The notes beneath the pieces are model-generated. The model was not told where the DNA came from. It was given only the letters and a program-made list of their open reading frames with translations, and did no database searches. Source: Pseudoalteromonas prydzensis (GTDB taxonomy: Bacteria; Pseudomonadota; Gammaproteobacteria; Enterobacterales; Alteromonadaceae). Taken from it: a stretch of DNA of 32,133 bases. Below, in pieces: positions 10,325 through 21,836 of the stretch. The position numbers and the translations under genes were made by a program. The stretch is from assembly GCF_011050055.1 (NCBI RefSeq), contig NZ_DRGM01000007.1, forward strand, positions 1-32,133, in the 5' to 3' direction. The stretch's first letter is position 1. Each line of letters starts with the position of its first letter.

Positions 10325-10371
10325 CAATGCCTACTGCATTGAGTGTTTACTGCTTAAAGAGCGTCTATAAT
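10325..10371 (+). promoter_or_regulatory. Putative promoter/operator of regulator 2
   Basis: TATAAT at 10366-10371 is a perfect -10 hexamer, 20 bases before the ATG. A -35-like TTGAGT (10339-10344) is 21 bases away, longer than ideal. It overlaps the inverted repeat CAATGC-CTACT-GCATTG (10325-10341), which could be an operator. A long spacer with an overlapping repeat would suit a regulated promoter. Confidence 0.4.
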
Positions 10372-10390
10372 AAAGTGCTCAAGGAATAAT

Positions 10391-11101
10391 ATGAATAGTC
10401 CAAACGCTAACAAGTTATTAAACTTCTTCCCTTTAGCAGCTAAAAATAAAATATTTCCTCAACTTAAACTCGTCATGTTGCCTTTGGGTAAGGTGATATA
10501 TGAGTCTGGACAAAATCTTACTTGCGTGTATTTTCCGATAGACTGTATTGTTTCACTGCTTTATGTCACTGAAAATGGCTCATCAGCTGAAATATCGGTT
10601 GTCGGAAATGAAGGATTAGTGGGAATTGCTGTTTTTATGGGCGGGGAAAGTACGCCTAAAAGGGCGGTTGTGCAAAGTGCGGGGTACGCGTATTGCTTAT
10701 CTGCGCCCATATTACGTAGCGAGTTTAATAATGATGCCACAATTCGCATGTTGCTATTACGGTACATCCAAGCATTAATTGCGCAAATGGCACAAACTGC
10801 GGTTTGCAATCGCCACCACTCTATTGATCAACAACTGTGCCGGTGGTTATTACTCTCTCTCGATCGGCTGAGAACCAATAACTTAACGATGACTCAAGAG
10901 TTGATTGCAAATATGTTAGGCGTGAGAAGAGAAGGCGTCACTGAAGCTGCCGGTAAACTACAAAAGTTAGGCGTGATCACTTATAAACGTGGCCATATAA
11001 CGGTGACAGACAGGCGAAAACTTGAGGCGCTGTGTTGTGAATGTTACGCAGTGGTTAAAAAGGAAACGGACCGATTAGGAGGAATTCCAAGCATGGTATA
11101 A
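10391..11101 (+). CDS. Crp/Fnr-family transcriptional regulator (paralogue 2)
   Basis: A 236-residue regulator homologous along its length to the product at 314. It has an N-terminal beta-roll with VGNEGLVGI (about 75-83). The winged helix contains ELIANMLGVRREGVTEAAGK at about 171-190. The tail is C-C-E-C-Y. The strongest identity with paralogue 1 is the HTH (ANMLGVRR, then G-[VI]-I-[ST]-Y-x-R-G). There is no FNR-type N-terminal cysteine set. The start has AAGGA at 10381-10385, five bases upstream. The gene precedes the micro-protein and acetate kinase/ATPase block, so it is a candidate regulator of what lies downstream; that is inference from position only. Confidence 0.86.
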   Translation: MNSPNANKLLNFFPLAAKNKIFPQLKLVMLPLGKVIYESGQNLTCVYFPIDCIVSLLYVTENGSSAEISVVGNEGLVGIAVFMGGESTPKRAVVQSAGYAYCLSAPILRSEFNNDATIRMLLLRYIQALIAQMAQTAVCNRHHSIDQQLCRWLLLSLDRLRTNNLTMTQELIANMLGVRREGVTEAAGKLQKLGVITYKRGHITVTDRRKLEALCCECYAVVKKETDRLGGIPSMV

Positions 11102-11255
11102 TTTTTAATATACATGTTTAGTACCTATTAACTGCACTTGATACAAATTTCAGCATGTAAAGTGCTCTAGCGTACAGATAGTTAAATGAGCTCACCTTAA
11201 ACTCATCTTGTTAGCCTTTTACAATCACGTAATAGGCAAGATGGTAGAGGTCATT

Positions 11256-11429
11256 ATGAAAATTGCAAATACTCAGAAACAGTCTGTAACACAAATGCCA
11301 AATGAACAAGAAGCCGCTGCTGTAGAGACCATTTACAGCGGGCAAAAACCACAATTTCAACAATCCGCTAATAAGCCAAAAAAGACATTAGCAGAGCACC
11401 GTAAACACCCAGACGCCAGCGATCTATAA
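11256..11429 (+). CDS. Small polar protein with I-Y-S-G-Q motif (57 aa), function unknown
   Basis: A 57-residue hydrophilic protein, rich in Q, K, A and P, with no signal or membrane segment and probably disordered. The ATG at 11256 has GAGG at 11247-11250 five bases before it. An upstream in-frame ATG at 11208 lacks a ribosome site and would add 16 residues, so I reject it. The core T-I-Y-S-G-Q (25-30) recurs as I-I-Y-L-G-Q in the next small gene, and both begin M-K. I do not recognise a named family. Confidence 0.65.
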   Translation: MKIANTQKQSVTQMPNEQEAAAVETIYSGQKPQFQQSANKPKKTLAEHRKHPDASDL

Positions 11430-11529
11430 ACGGCATTACCGCAGCAAGTACACTAACCGTCGACTCTAACGCTTACGTTTTTACACCGAGTTATTAAGAG
11501 ATTAAGACAACTATAATGCAGAGGTAACT

Positions 11530-11652
11530 ATGAAAAAATTAGCGCATACTCTCAAGCCGAGTGATAAAAAGTCAGCTAAAGCTAAAGCTAGAGCCGCTAA
11601 AAAAAATTTACCAGATATCATTTACCTAGGTCAGCAAATACTAAAAAGCTAA
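11530..11652 (+). CDS. 40-aa basic micro-protein with I-Y-L-G-Q motif, function unknown
   Basis: A 40-codon frame starting ATG 11530, with a GAGG ribosome site at 11521-11524 correctly spaced, and ending TAA 11652. The N-terminal two thirds are lysine/alanine rich (SAKAKARAAKK, 15-25), and the C-terminus is D-I-I-Y-L-G-Q-Q. The shared I-Y-x-G-Q core and similar M-K-x-x-A/N-x-T start suggest it is a shortened relative of the 57-aa protein 100 bases upstream. The strong ribosome site and the hairpin directly after the stop support a real gene. The basic helix could bind nucleic acid; this is inference. Confidence 0.55.
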   Translation: MKKLAHTLKPSDKKSAKAKARAAKKNLPDIIYLGQQILKS

Positions 11653-11682
11653 AAGCCATCGCTTAATAAATAGCGACGGTTT
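11653..11682 (+). terminator. Hairpin after the micro-protein gene
   Basis: CCATCGCT (11656-11663) pairs with AGCGACGG (11672-11679) with one mismatch. Flanking A-T and G-T pairs extend the stem to about 11 bp around an 8-base loop. Only three T residues follow. It is probably a weak intrinsic terminator separating the micro-protein genes from acetate kinase. Confidence 0.5.
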
Positions 11683-11786
11683 GAATTCTAGCTGCCATTT
11701 TTAATCATATTCGCCAACCACTAATTTACGCGGTAATAAAGCGAGCATGCTGTTCACTTTACTACCGTTATGTTCAAGGAGTCACA

Positions 11787-12992
11787 ATGTCAGCTGCGAA
11801 TATGCAGATCCTTACTATTAATGCGGGTTCATCGAGTATCAAATTTGCTGTATTTACTCCCGCGGGTTTAGCAACGCCATTGTTAAGTGGCAAAATTGAG
11901 CGTATTGGTATGGCAGGGACTTTATTAACCTTTGTTGATAAGCAGCATAATCTGGATGGCCGCTTTCAACCTGATTGTGGTGATCATCAAGGTGCCGCCG
12001 AGTTTTTAATCAATTGGTTGCAACAACACATTGGTTTTGAAAAAATAACGGCCGTCGGCCATCGATTGGTTCATGGCTGGCAACATGCAAAGCCGGAGCT
12101 TATTACGCCTGCACTATTGGCTGATCTACGGCATATTATTCCTTATGCGCCAGAGCATTTACCGAACGAAATCTTGCTGATTAACACTCTGCAGCAACAA
12201 TTTCCTAAACTACCGCAGGTCGCTTGCTTTGATACCGCCTTTCACCATTCATTACCACCAGTAGCAAAGTTGCTGCCAATTCCGCGTCGGTTTGATGCAT
12301 TAGGTATTCAGCGTTATGGCTTTCATGGTATCTCCTATACATATTTAATGATCGCATTGGCTGATCGCTACCAAAACACCCCATTGCCGCAGCGAATTAT
12401 TCTCGCCCATTTAGGCAATGGTGCGAGTATGGCTGCAGTACTTGATGGTCGTTGCATTGACACCAGTATGGGATTTACACCTTGTGGTGGGTTAGTCATG
12501 GGATCACGTTGTGGCGATTTAGATCCTGGGGTTATTCACTACATTAAGCAGCATGAAAATATCAATAGTCAACAATGCAATCATCTCCTTAATCATCAAT
12601 CAGGTCTGTTAGGGGTATCTGAAATTAGTGCAGATATGCGAGATTTATTACCACTTGAAAATACCGATCAACGTGCCGCACAGGCAATCGAACTATTTTG
12701 TTATCAGGCTAAAAAATGGCTCGGGGCTTATAGCGCCTCTTTGCATGGACTAGATGCCTTGGTATTTAGTGGGGGGATTGGTGAAAATGCGGCAAGTGTA
12801 CGAGCAAAAATTTGTGCTGGCATGCAGTATCTTGGTATTGAACTCGAGCAAACCCGTAATAATAACCACGAAGATATAATTTCCATTGCTGGTGGGGCGG
12901 TAACAGTCCATGTTATTCATAGCGATGAAGAACAAATGATTGCCAAGATGGTGTGTGAGTTACTTATGCCGCGTGAGACTCAGTCATTGTGA
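11787..12992 (+). CDS. ackA: Acetate kinase
   Basis: Converts acetyl phosphate + ADP to acetate + ATP in the cytoplasm. The 401-residue length is normal for AckA. Family signatures in order: I-N-A-G-S-S-S-I-K-F (11-20), GHRLVHGW near 91, FDTAFHHSLP near 147, RYGFHGISY near 173, LAHLGNGAS with GFTPCGGLVMGSRCGDLDPG (about 205-245), and FSGGIGENAASVR near 328. The ATG at 11787 has AAGGAG at 11776-11781, five bases upstream; Met6 is an alternative start but has a poorer site. It is the first enzyme gene of a same-strand block that includes phosphoketolase, the supplier of its acetyl phosphate, with no phosphotransacetylase gene nearby. That points to the phosphoketolase route and not acetyl-CoA overflow. 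Confidence 0.96.
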   Translation: MSAANMQILTINAGSSSIKFAVFTPAGLATPLLSGKIERIGMAGTLLTFVDKQHNLDGRFQPDCGDHQGAAEFLINWLQQHIGFEKITAVGHRLVHGWQHAKPELITPALLADLRHIIPYAPEHLPNEILLINTLQQQFPKLPQVACFDTAFHHSLPPVAKLLPIPRRFDALGIQRYGFHGISYTYLMIALADRYQNTPLPQRIILAHLGNGASMAAVLDGRCIDTSMGFTPCGGLVMGSRCGDLDPGVIHYIKQHENINSQQCNHLLNHQSGLLGVSEISADMRDLLPLENTDQRAAQAIELFCYQAKKWLGAYSASLHGLDALVFSGGIGENAASVRAKICAGMQYLGIELEQTRNNNHEDIISIAGGAVTVHVIHSDEEQMIAKMVCELLMPRETQSL

Positions 12993-13142
12993 GCTGCAAA
13001 TTTTACCGCGCTGTAAGCTTAAGTATCTATAACCTCAAGTAAAGCTAACTTTTCGCTAAGTTTGCTATCGAACAGAACATCTGATTATTTACCGTAAAAT
13101 CATGTAAAGAATGTCGAACTTTATGCTACTAGGAATAAATTT

Positions 13143-13958
13143 ATGTTGCACAGTGCAGATGATTTGAAAGCATGTAAGATCCAATCAAGCGATGGCGATT
13201 TAGGCAAAATCAATGATTTATATTTTGATGATGAAGATTGGGCGATTCGTTATCTTGTGGTTACCACCCATAATTGGTTTTTCAAACGCGAAGTGCTAGT
13301 TTCGCCCATAGCGGTAAATACGCCTGATTGGCTCAATAAAAAGATGCCGGTGAATTTGAGCCAAAAGCAACTCGATCATAGTCCTGACATTAGCGCCCAT
13401 AAGCCGGTTTCAAGACAACAAGAAATAAAATATTTTAGCTACTACAGTTACCCTGTTTATTGGGGCGGCACCGGTATATGGGGCAATGGTCTTTATCCTG
13501 TCGCGGGGATGCTAGAAAACGACACGACTAATCAACAACCCAATACCATTGAAGCCACACAAGATACAAACTCTCAACACAATGATCCGCATTTACGCAG
13601 TTGGCAAAAGGTTAAAGGATCCGTCGTTAATGGCTCTGACGGTGAAATAGGGCATATACGAGGTTTATTAATTGATGAGCACACCTTTGCCATACGTTAT
13701 GTCATTGTGCGAGCCAACGATTGGTGGATAGGTCATGATATTTTAGTGGCTCCGCATTGGTTTAATGATCTGAAATGGGCTGAGTCATCCGTCAAAGTGA
13801 ATCACACTCGTGCAGAAATTCAAGGCGCTCCCGCTTATGATCCATTGGTTGAAATGGATCGTGATTGGGAAATTGCTATGCACGCGCATTATGCAAGGGA
13901 AGGCTATTGGAGCAAGGGATCCGACTTAGCAGTAAAACAAAGCACAAGCTCACCATAA
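13143..13958 (+). CDS. Double PRC-barrel domain protein
   Basis: A 271-residue protein with two PRC-barrel repeats. The first (about 1-75) contains G-D-L-G-K-I-N-D-L-Y-F-D and R-Y-L-V-V. The second (about 155-230) contains G-E-I-G-H-I-R-G-L-L-I-D and R-Y-V-I-V. Between them is an aromatic/glycine linker (YFSYYSYPVYWGGTGIWG, about 98-115). PRC barrels bind RNA or partner proteins, for example in RimM and photosynthetic reaction centre H; stand-alone double versions are commonly stress-related and of unknown role. AGGAA at 13131-13135 supports the start. The next gene begins 2 bases after its stop, so the two are probably cotranslated. Confidence 0.82.
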   Translation: MLHSADDLKACKIQSSDGDLGKINDLYFDDEDWAIRYLVVTTHNWFFKREVLVSPIAVNTPDWLNKKMPVNLSQKQLDHSPDISAHKPVSRQQEIKYFSYYSYPVYWGGTGIWGNGLYPVAGMLENDTTNQQPNTIEATQDTNSQHNDPHLRSWQKVKGSVVNGSDGEIGHIRGLLIDEHTFAIRYVIVRANDWWIGHDILVAPHWFNDLKWAESSVKVNHTRAEIQGAPAYDPLVEMDRDWEIAMHAHYAREGYWSKGSDLAVKQSTSSP

Positions 13959-13960
13959 CC

Positions 13961-15160
13961 ATGAAGCGGATTAAAAAAACCATCAAAGGGCAAGCTGCAA
14001 AAGAGCAGCTAGTCGCTTCATTACTTGATCCTACATTTGATTTATCGCGAACTAATTCAGTCAATAAACAGAACCATCAAATTGAGCCAGGAGAATTACC
14101 CGGCATTGAGCATATTGCCGATGCGCTGGAGCCGCCCATCCCCGGCGCTGTACCAATTACTTGTACGGATTACTCACCAACGCGGATCGAAACCAATGAA
14201 ATTACTAACCTTGATGAGTTTCTGAGCAAGCCGATGCCCAAGTGGGTTAAAGTCAGGTGGTTTAATGTCAGCACAATCCATCCGTATATTATTAGTTTGT
14301 TTCAACAACATTTTGCCTTTCATACATTGATTGCAGAAGATGTTTTGCACATTCCGCAACGGCCCCGCATAGAGTTTTTTGATGATCATTTATTTGTGGT
14401 TTTGCGCATGCTCAAGCCTTCCAAACATAACTCTGACGATACGTTAATAAACTCGGTGCCAGATATCGAGCAAGTAAGTATATTTGTGTATGACAAAGTA
14501 CTCATTTCTTTTCAGGAAGCCCCAGACGATGTTTGGCAACCGATCCGTGATCACCTGCAGAACGAAAACCGTCGCATTCGAAAAAATGGTAGCGGATATT
14601 TGCTCTATACCTTGCTCGATGCTGTTGTTGATTATTGTTTTCCCGTACTAGAAAAGTACGGCGATATCCTCGAAGATCTTGAGCTTTTGACCTTAGAAAG
14701 CCCATCGCCACCGGTGCTGCATCGTATTTATTGCATCAAACGAGAGCTGATATTGCTGCGGCGTATTATTTGGCCACTGCGGGAAGTTGTTGACCACTTA
14801 TACCGTGAAGAGGGCGGCAGAATTGATGAGACCACACGGCCATATTTACGCGATGTTTATGAACACACCATTCAAATTGTTGAAATTGTTGAATCGTATC
14901 GAGAGATCGCAAGTGGTTTAACCGACCTGTATATGTCAGCTATCTCTAATCGGATGAATGAGATCATGAAAATGTTGACTATTATGGCGTCGGTATTTAT
15001 CCCATTAACATTTATTGCCGGAGTTTATGGTATGAATTTTCAATTTATGCCGGAGTTGACCTGGCGTTGGGGTTACCCACTTATTTGGGCTGTTTTTATT
15101 ATGATCACTATCGGATTACTCATATTTTTTAGGCGCAAAGGTTGGCTCGGCAATAGCTAA
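13961..15160 (+). CDS. CorA-family divalent metal ion channel
   Basis: A 399-residue inner-membrane protein of the CorA/ZntB superfamily. A long cytoplasmic domain precedes two C-terminal helices. The selectivity loop Y-G-M-N-F (GMN at 357-359) follows the first helix, and the protein ends in a second helix and R-R-K-G-W-L. It would admit Mg2+ (or Co2+/Ni2+). The longer frame from 13865 overlaps the PRC gene and has no ribosome site; ATG 13961, 2 bases after the PRC stop, is preferred although its own ribosome site is weak, indicating coupling. The first 70 or so residues are an extra, polar extension compared with short CorA proteins. Mg2+ supply would suit the ATP-handling neighbours; inference. 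Confidence 0.9.
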   Translation: MKRIKKTIKGQAAKEQLVASLLDPTFDLSRTNSVNKQNHQIEPGELPGIEHIADALEPPIPGAVPITCTDYSPTRIETNEITNLDEFLSKPMPKWVKVRWFNVSTIHPYIISLFQQHFAFHTLIAEDVLHIPQRPRIEFFDDHLFVVLRMLKPSKHNSDDTLINSVPDIEQVSIFVYDKVLISFQEAPDDVWQPIRDHLQNENRRIRKNGSGYLLYTLLDAVVDYCFPVLEKYGDILEDLELLTLESPSPPVLHRIYCIKRELILLRRIIWPLREVVDHLYREEGGRIDETTRPYLRDVYEHTIQIVEIVESYREIASGLTDLYMSAISNRMNEIMKMLTIMASVFIPLTFIAGVYGMNFQFMPELTWRWGYPLIWAVFIMITIGLLIFFRRKGWLGNS

Positions 15161-15451
15161 TCTTAGCCGTATTCAAGCTTGTTTTAATAGAGTCTAAATG
15201 CCTATTAGTTATCTTTAAATTGTTGTAACTGCAGTTTAAATCCATCTATTTAGGGAAAGTGCTAAGGCTACGACGAGAGCAAAAAATCTGGTCTATTCTT
15301 GGAACGCTTTTAAGCCTTAAATTATTGCAGCAAAGATTAATGGTGATGAGTACGCTATCGCACAGAGCCTGAAGTTATCTCGTTTTACAATGGTATAGAA
15401 GGCGGCAGCAACACTGTTGTCTTATTGTGATTATTCAATAGGAGAATACAA

Positions 15452-15688
15452 ATGGATCATGGCTATTGGAACGATTGGTATATTGGTTGGGGTTGGTTTT
15501 TATGGATCGGTATATGGTTTTTGTTAATTTCGAGTTTTAGTCATTGGGGTTACAGTTATCGCACACATCGTCGTTATGTTGCGAACACTGATAAAACGGC
15601 GATCGACATTCTTAATGAACGGTATGCGCGTGGTGATATAGAGCAACAAGAATTTGTCAAAATGAAGGAAGAAATCAATAAAAGTTAG
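15452..15688 (+). CDS. Small SHOCT-domain membrane protein
   Basis: A 78-residue protein. One tryptophan-rich membrane segment (about 9-30) is followed by a basic stretch (YRTHRRY). A C-terminal SHOCT motif, A-I-D-I-L-N-E-R-Y-A-R-G-D-I with E-F-V-K-M-K, lies at about 48-75. SHOCT motifs are short oligomerisation/C-terminal domains without enzymatic function. AGGAG at 15440-15444 supports the start. The gene stands 74 bases before phosphoketolase on the same strand. The 291 bases before it show no clear promoter or terminator. Confidence 0.83.
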   Translation: MDHGYWNDWYIGWGWFLWIGIWFLLISSFSHWGYSYRTHRRYVANTDKTAIDILNERYARGDIEQQEFVKMKEEINKS

Positions 15689-15762
15689 TCTTTTAATTGC
15701 ATAATTTTAAGACTCCTTATGTCTTTATGAGCGTCGCACAAACGCTCTTTGGAGCAGCAAAG

Positions 15763-20052
<4,290 letters not shown>

Positions 20053-20076
20053 AGCGCCCTCAGCAAGGCAAATAAT

Positions 20077-20433
20077 ATGAATGAGCGTAAGTTGAAAACA
20101 GCTACTAAGGCAAAACCGACATTAGCGACAAAAGTCGGTATTAAAGCCACGCGCAAGTTAAAAGCGCGCAGTCATTCGCAGCAACGAGTGTGGTTTGGCT
20201 TAGGAATGATGGGGTTAATTGGCTGGTCCGTCGCGATACCTACCTTAGTGGGAGCAAGTATCGGAGTCTATGTTGATGGTCATTATCCGAGTGAAAGATC
20301 TTGGACACTCGCCTTGTTAGTCGCAGGTTTGGCACTTGGTTGTTTTAATGCATGGCATTGGATAGAGAAAGAAGATCTGGCAATAGGTGAAGAGCACAAA
20401 GTCACCGCAGAGAAGGAACATAATGATGAGTGA
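20077..20433 (+). CDS. atpQ: N-type ATPase AtpQ (AtpZ/AtpI-like membrane protein)
   Basis: A 118-residue protein with a strongly basic N-terminus (about 1-40, many K/R) and two hydrophobic segments (about 45-68 and 76-95) around V-G-A-S-I-G-V-Y-V-D-G, the AtpZ/AtpI-type pattern. In N-type operons this position is called atpQ. Such proteins help membrane insertion or assembly of the rotor ring and may bind Mg2+/Ca2+. Its last 8 bases overlap the start of atpR. The ribosome site (AAGGCA) is modest. Confidence 0.82.
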   Translation: MNERKLKTATKAKPTLATKVGIKATRKLKARSHSQQRVWFGLGMMGLIGWSVAIPTLVGASIGVYVDGHYPSERSWTLALLVAGLALGCFNAWHWIEKEDLAIGEEHKVTAEKEHNDE

Positions 20434-20791
20434 TACAGTGAACTTAATGCTGATCTGGTGCTTAGGTTTAGCACTGGGTGGGTTTTTTTTCGTAGGTCTT
20501 TGGTGGACGGTACAAAAAAGTATCCGTTCGGCGCATCCGGCGTGGTGGTTATTAAGCAGTTTGCTGGTGCGTATGACAGTCACTATCGCAGGCTTTTACT
20601 TAGTTATAAGCCATGAAATGGCGAATGCATCATTGCTACGTTTATTGATCTGTTTGTTTGGATTTATTTGCGCACGATTTATCACAGCCCGCGTGATTGC
20701 GAAAATGACAGCTAGATTGGATACACCCGTACAGCAAGCAGCCGCTATTGAGCAGCTTAATCCACATGAAGGATCGCAACATGCACCTTAG
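20426..20791 (+). CDS. atpR: N-type ATPase subunit AtpR
   Basis: A 121-residue, three-helix membrane protein found in N-type operons between atpQ and atpB, with G-L-A-L-G-x-F-F-F near residue 15 and paired tryptophans. AtpR has been proposed to assist c-ring assembly through a conserved Arg in the membrane; basic residues flank the helices here (R41, R51). Two adjacent ATG codons (20423, 20426) share AAGGA at 20413-20417. I chose 20426 because it yields the 8-base ATGAGTGA overlap seen at other junctions of this operon. A longer frame from 20387 lies inside atpQ. Confidence 0.82.
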   Translation: MSDTVNLMLIWCLGLALGGFFFVGLWWTVQKSIRSAHPAWWLLSSLLVRMTVTIAGFYLVISHEMANASLLRLLICLFGFICARFITARVIAKMTARLDTPVQQAAAIEQLNPHEGSQHAP

Positions 20792-21473
20792 TCCCGATGT
20801 AGTGATTTATTGGCAGCTTGGCTTTGTGAAAATTAATGCAACCATTGCTTTTACATGGGCACTGATGCTGCTGTTGACCCTTGGCGCTATGCTGATCACT
20901 CGCAATATATCAACTAACTTGCAACGTTCGCGCTGGCAAAATTTTTTAGAAATTATAGTCACCGGGATTGCAACGCAAATAGAAGAAGTTGGTTTGCAAC
21001 AGGCGAAAAAATATCTCTATTTTCTTGGTAGCTTATTTTTATTTTTGGTGAGTGCTAGTATCTTCACTATTGTTCCGGGCTATCAGCCGCCTACAGCGTC
21101 ACTATCAACGACAGCGGCACTGGCACTTAGTGTATTTATCGCGGTGCCAATGTTTGGCATTGCACAGCAGGGCGTTGTTAACTATCTCAAATCTTATATG
21201 GCGCCGACCATGATTATGTTGCCATTTAATATCATTAGTGAATTGTCACGCACATTGGCGTTGGCCGTGCGCTTGTTTGGCAACATGATGAGTGGTGCGA
21301 TGATTATTGCTATTTTGTTGACCATCACCCCGTTTATTTTCCCTATCGTGATGACGGCATTAGGGCTACTAACTGGCATAGTGCAAGCCTATATTTTTAC
21401 TATTCTTGCAGCTGTCTATATTGCGGCCGCAACACAAACTCGCCAACCGGATAACAGATCAGACAGCAAGTGA
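20781..21473 (+). CDS. atpB: N-type ATPase subunit a
   Basis: The stator channel subunit of the membrane part; 230 residues with five or six helices. The essential arginine lies in A-V-R-L-F-G-N-M (R164), the equivalent of E. coli aArg210, preceded by P-F-N-I-I-S-E-L-S-R. The ATG at 20781 has AAGGA at 20769-20773 and overlaps the end of atpR by 11 bases. The longer frame from 20748 has no ribosome site. It forms the ion half-channels against the c-ring. Confidence 0.93.
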   Translation: MHLSPDVVIYWQLGFVKINATIAFTWALMLLLTLGAMLITRNISTNLQRSRWQNFLEIIVTGIATQIEEVGLQQAKKYLYFLGSLFLFLVSASIFTIVPGYQPPTASLSTTAALALSVFIAVPMFGIAQQGVVNYLKSYMAPTMIMLPFNIISELSRTLALAVRLFGNMMSGAMIIAILLTITPFIFPIVMTALGLLTGIVQAYIFTILAAVYIAAATQTRQPDNRSDSK

Positions 21474-21551
21474 ATGCGACAATAATGAACATCAATTAAT
21501 CTTAACATTACATTTTTGCTTACTTTAACAATGAAAGAGTTTGGAGAACCC

Positions 21552-21833
21552 ATGGACAGTATGACAATGATTGCAATCGCCTCGATAATTATTTCGGGGA
21601 TCACTACCAGTATTGGGTGTATCGGTCCGGCTCTTGGCGAAGGACGTGCAGTCGCTGCTGCACTGAGTGCCTTGGCTCAACAGCCTGATGCTTCAACGAC
21701 CATCACGCGCACCTTATTTGTTGGTTTGGCGATGGTTGAATCCACAGCGATTTATTGTTTTGTGGTATCGATGATCTTACTTTTTGCAAACCCGTTTTGG
21801 AATTATGCCATCGCGCAAGCCACAGGGTTGTAA
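21552..21833 (+). CDS. atpE: N-type ATPase subunit c (rotor ring)
   Basis: A 93-residue two-helix hairpin. Helix 1 contains G-P-A-L-G-E30-G; the loop has A-Q-Q-P-D. Helix 2 contains M-V-E63-S64-T65-A-I-Y68. E63-S-T-x-x-Y is the Na+-type ligand set of Na+-translocating rings. Position 30, which is Gln in the classic Na+ c subunit, is Glu here, giving two carboxylates per site, a pattern seen in N-type rings. GGAG at 21543-21546 supports ATG 21552 over the upstream ATG at 21516. The gap before it (78 bases) is the longest inside the operon, possibly allowing stronger translation, as c is needed in many copies. Confidence 0.94.
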   Translation: MDSMTMIAIASIIISGITTSIGCIGPALGEGRAVAAALSALAQQPDASTTITRTLFVGLAMVESTAIYCFVVSMILLFANPFWNYAIAQATGL

Positions 21834-21836
21834 GCC

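Larger units (their letters stand above)
9817..10390. other. 574-bp AT-rich intergenic region with regulatory-looking sites
   Basis: No open frame with a credible start was seen. There is no clear terminator after the synthase gene. The right half holds an FNR-like box (10265-10278), a CAATGC/GCATTG inverted repeat (10325-10341) and a TATAAT (10366-10371). The left half is AT-rich with no structure I can name. Confidence 0.6.

Noticed and set aside
11208..11255. Upstream ATG extending the 57-aa gene by 16 residues
   Set aside because: No ribosome site before it, whereas the internal ATG has GAGG at ideal spacing.
11512..11517. TATAAT directly before the 40-aa gene
   Set aside because: Too close to the start; the transcript would begin inside the ribosome site.
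15697..15762. TTG start extending phosphoketolase by 22 residues
   Set aside because: Rare start codon, no ribosome site, and the shorter form matches the usual family length.
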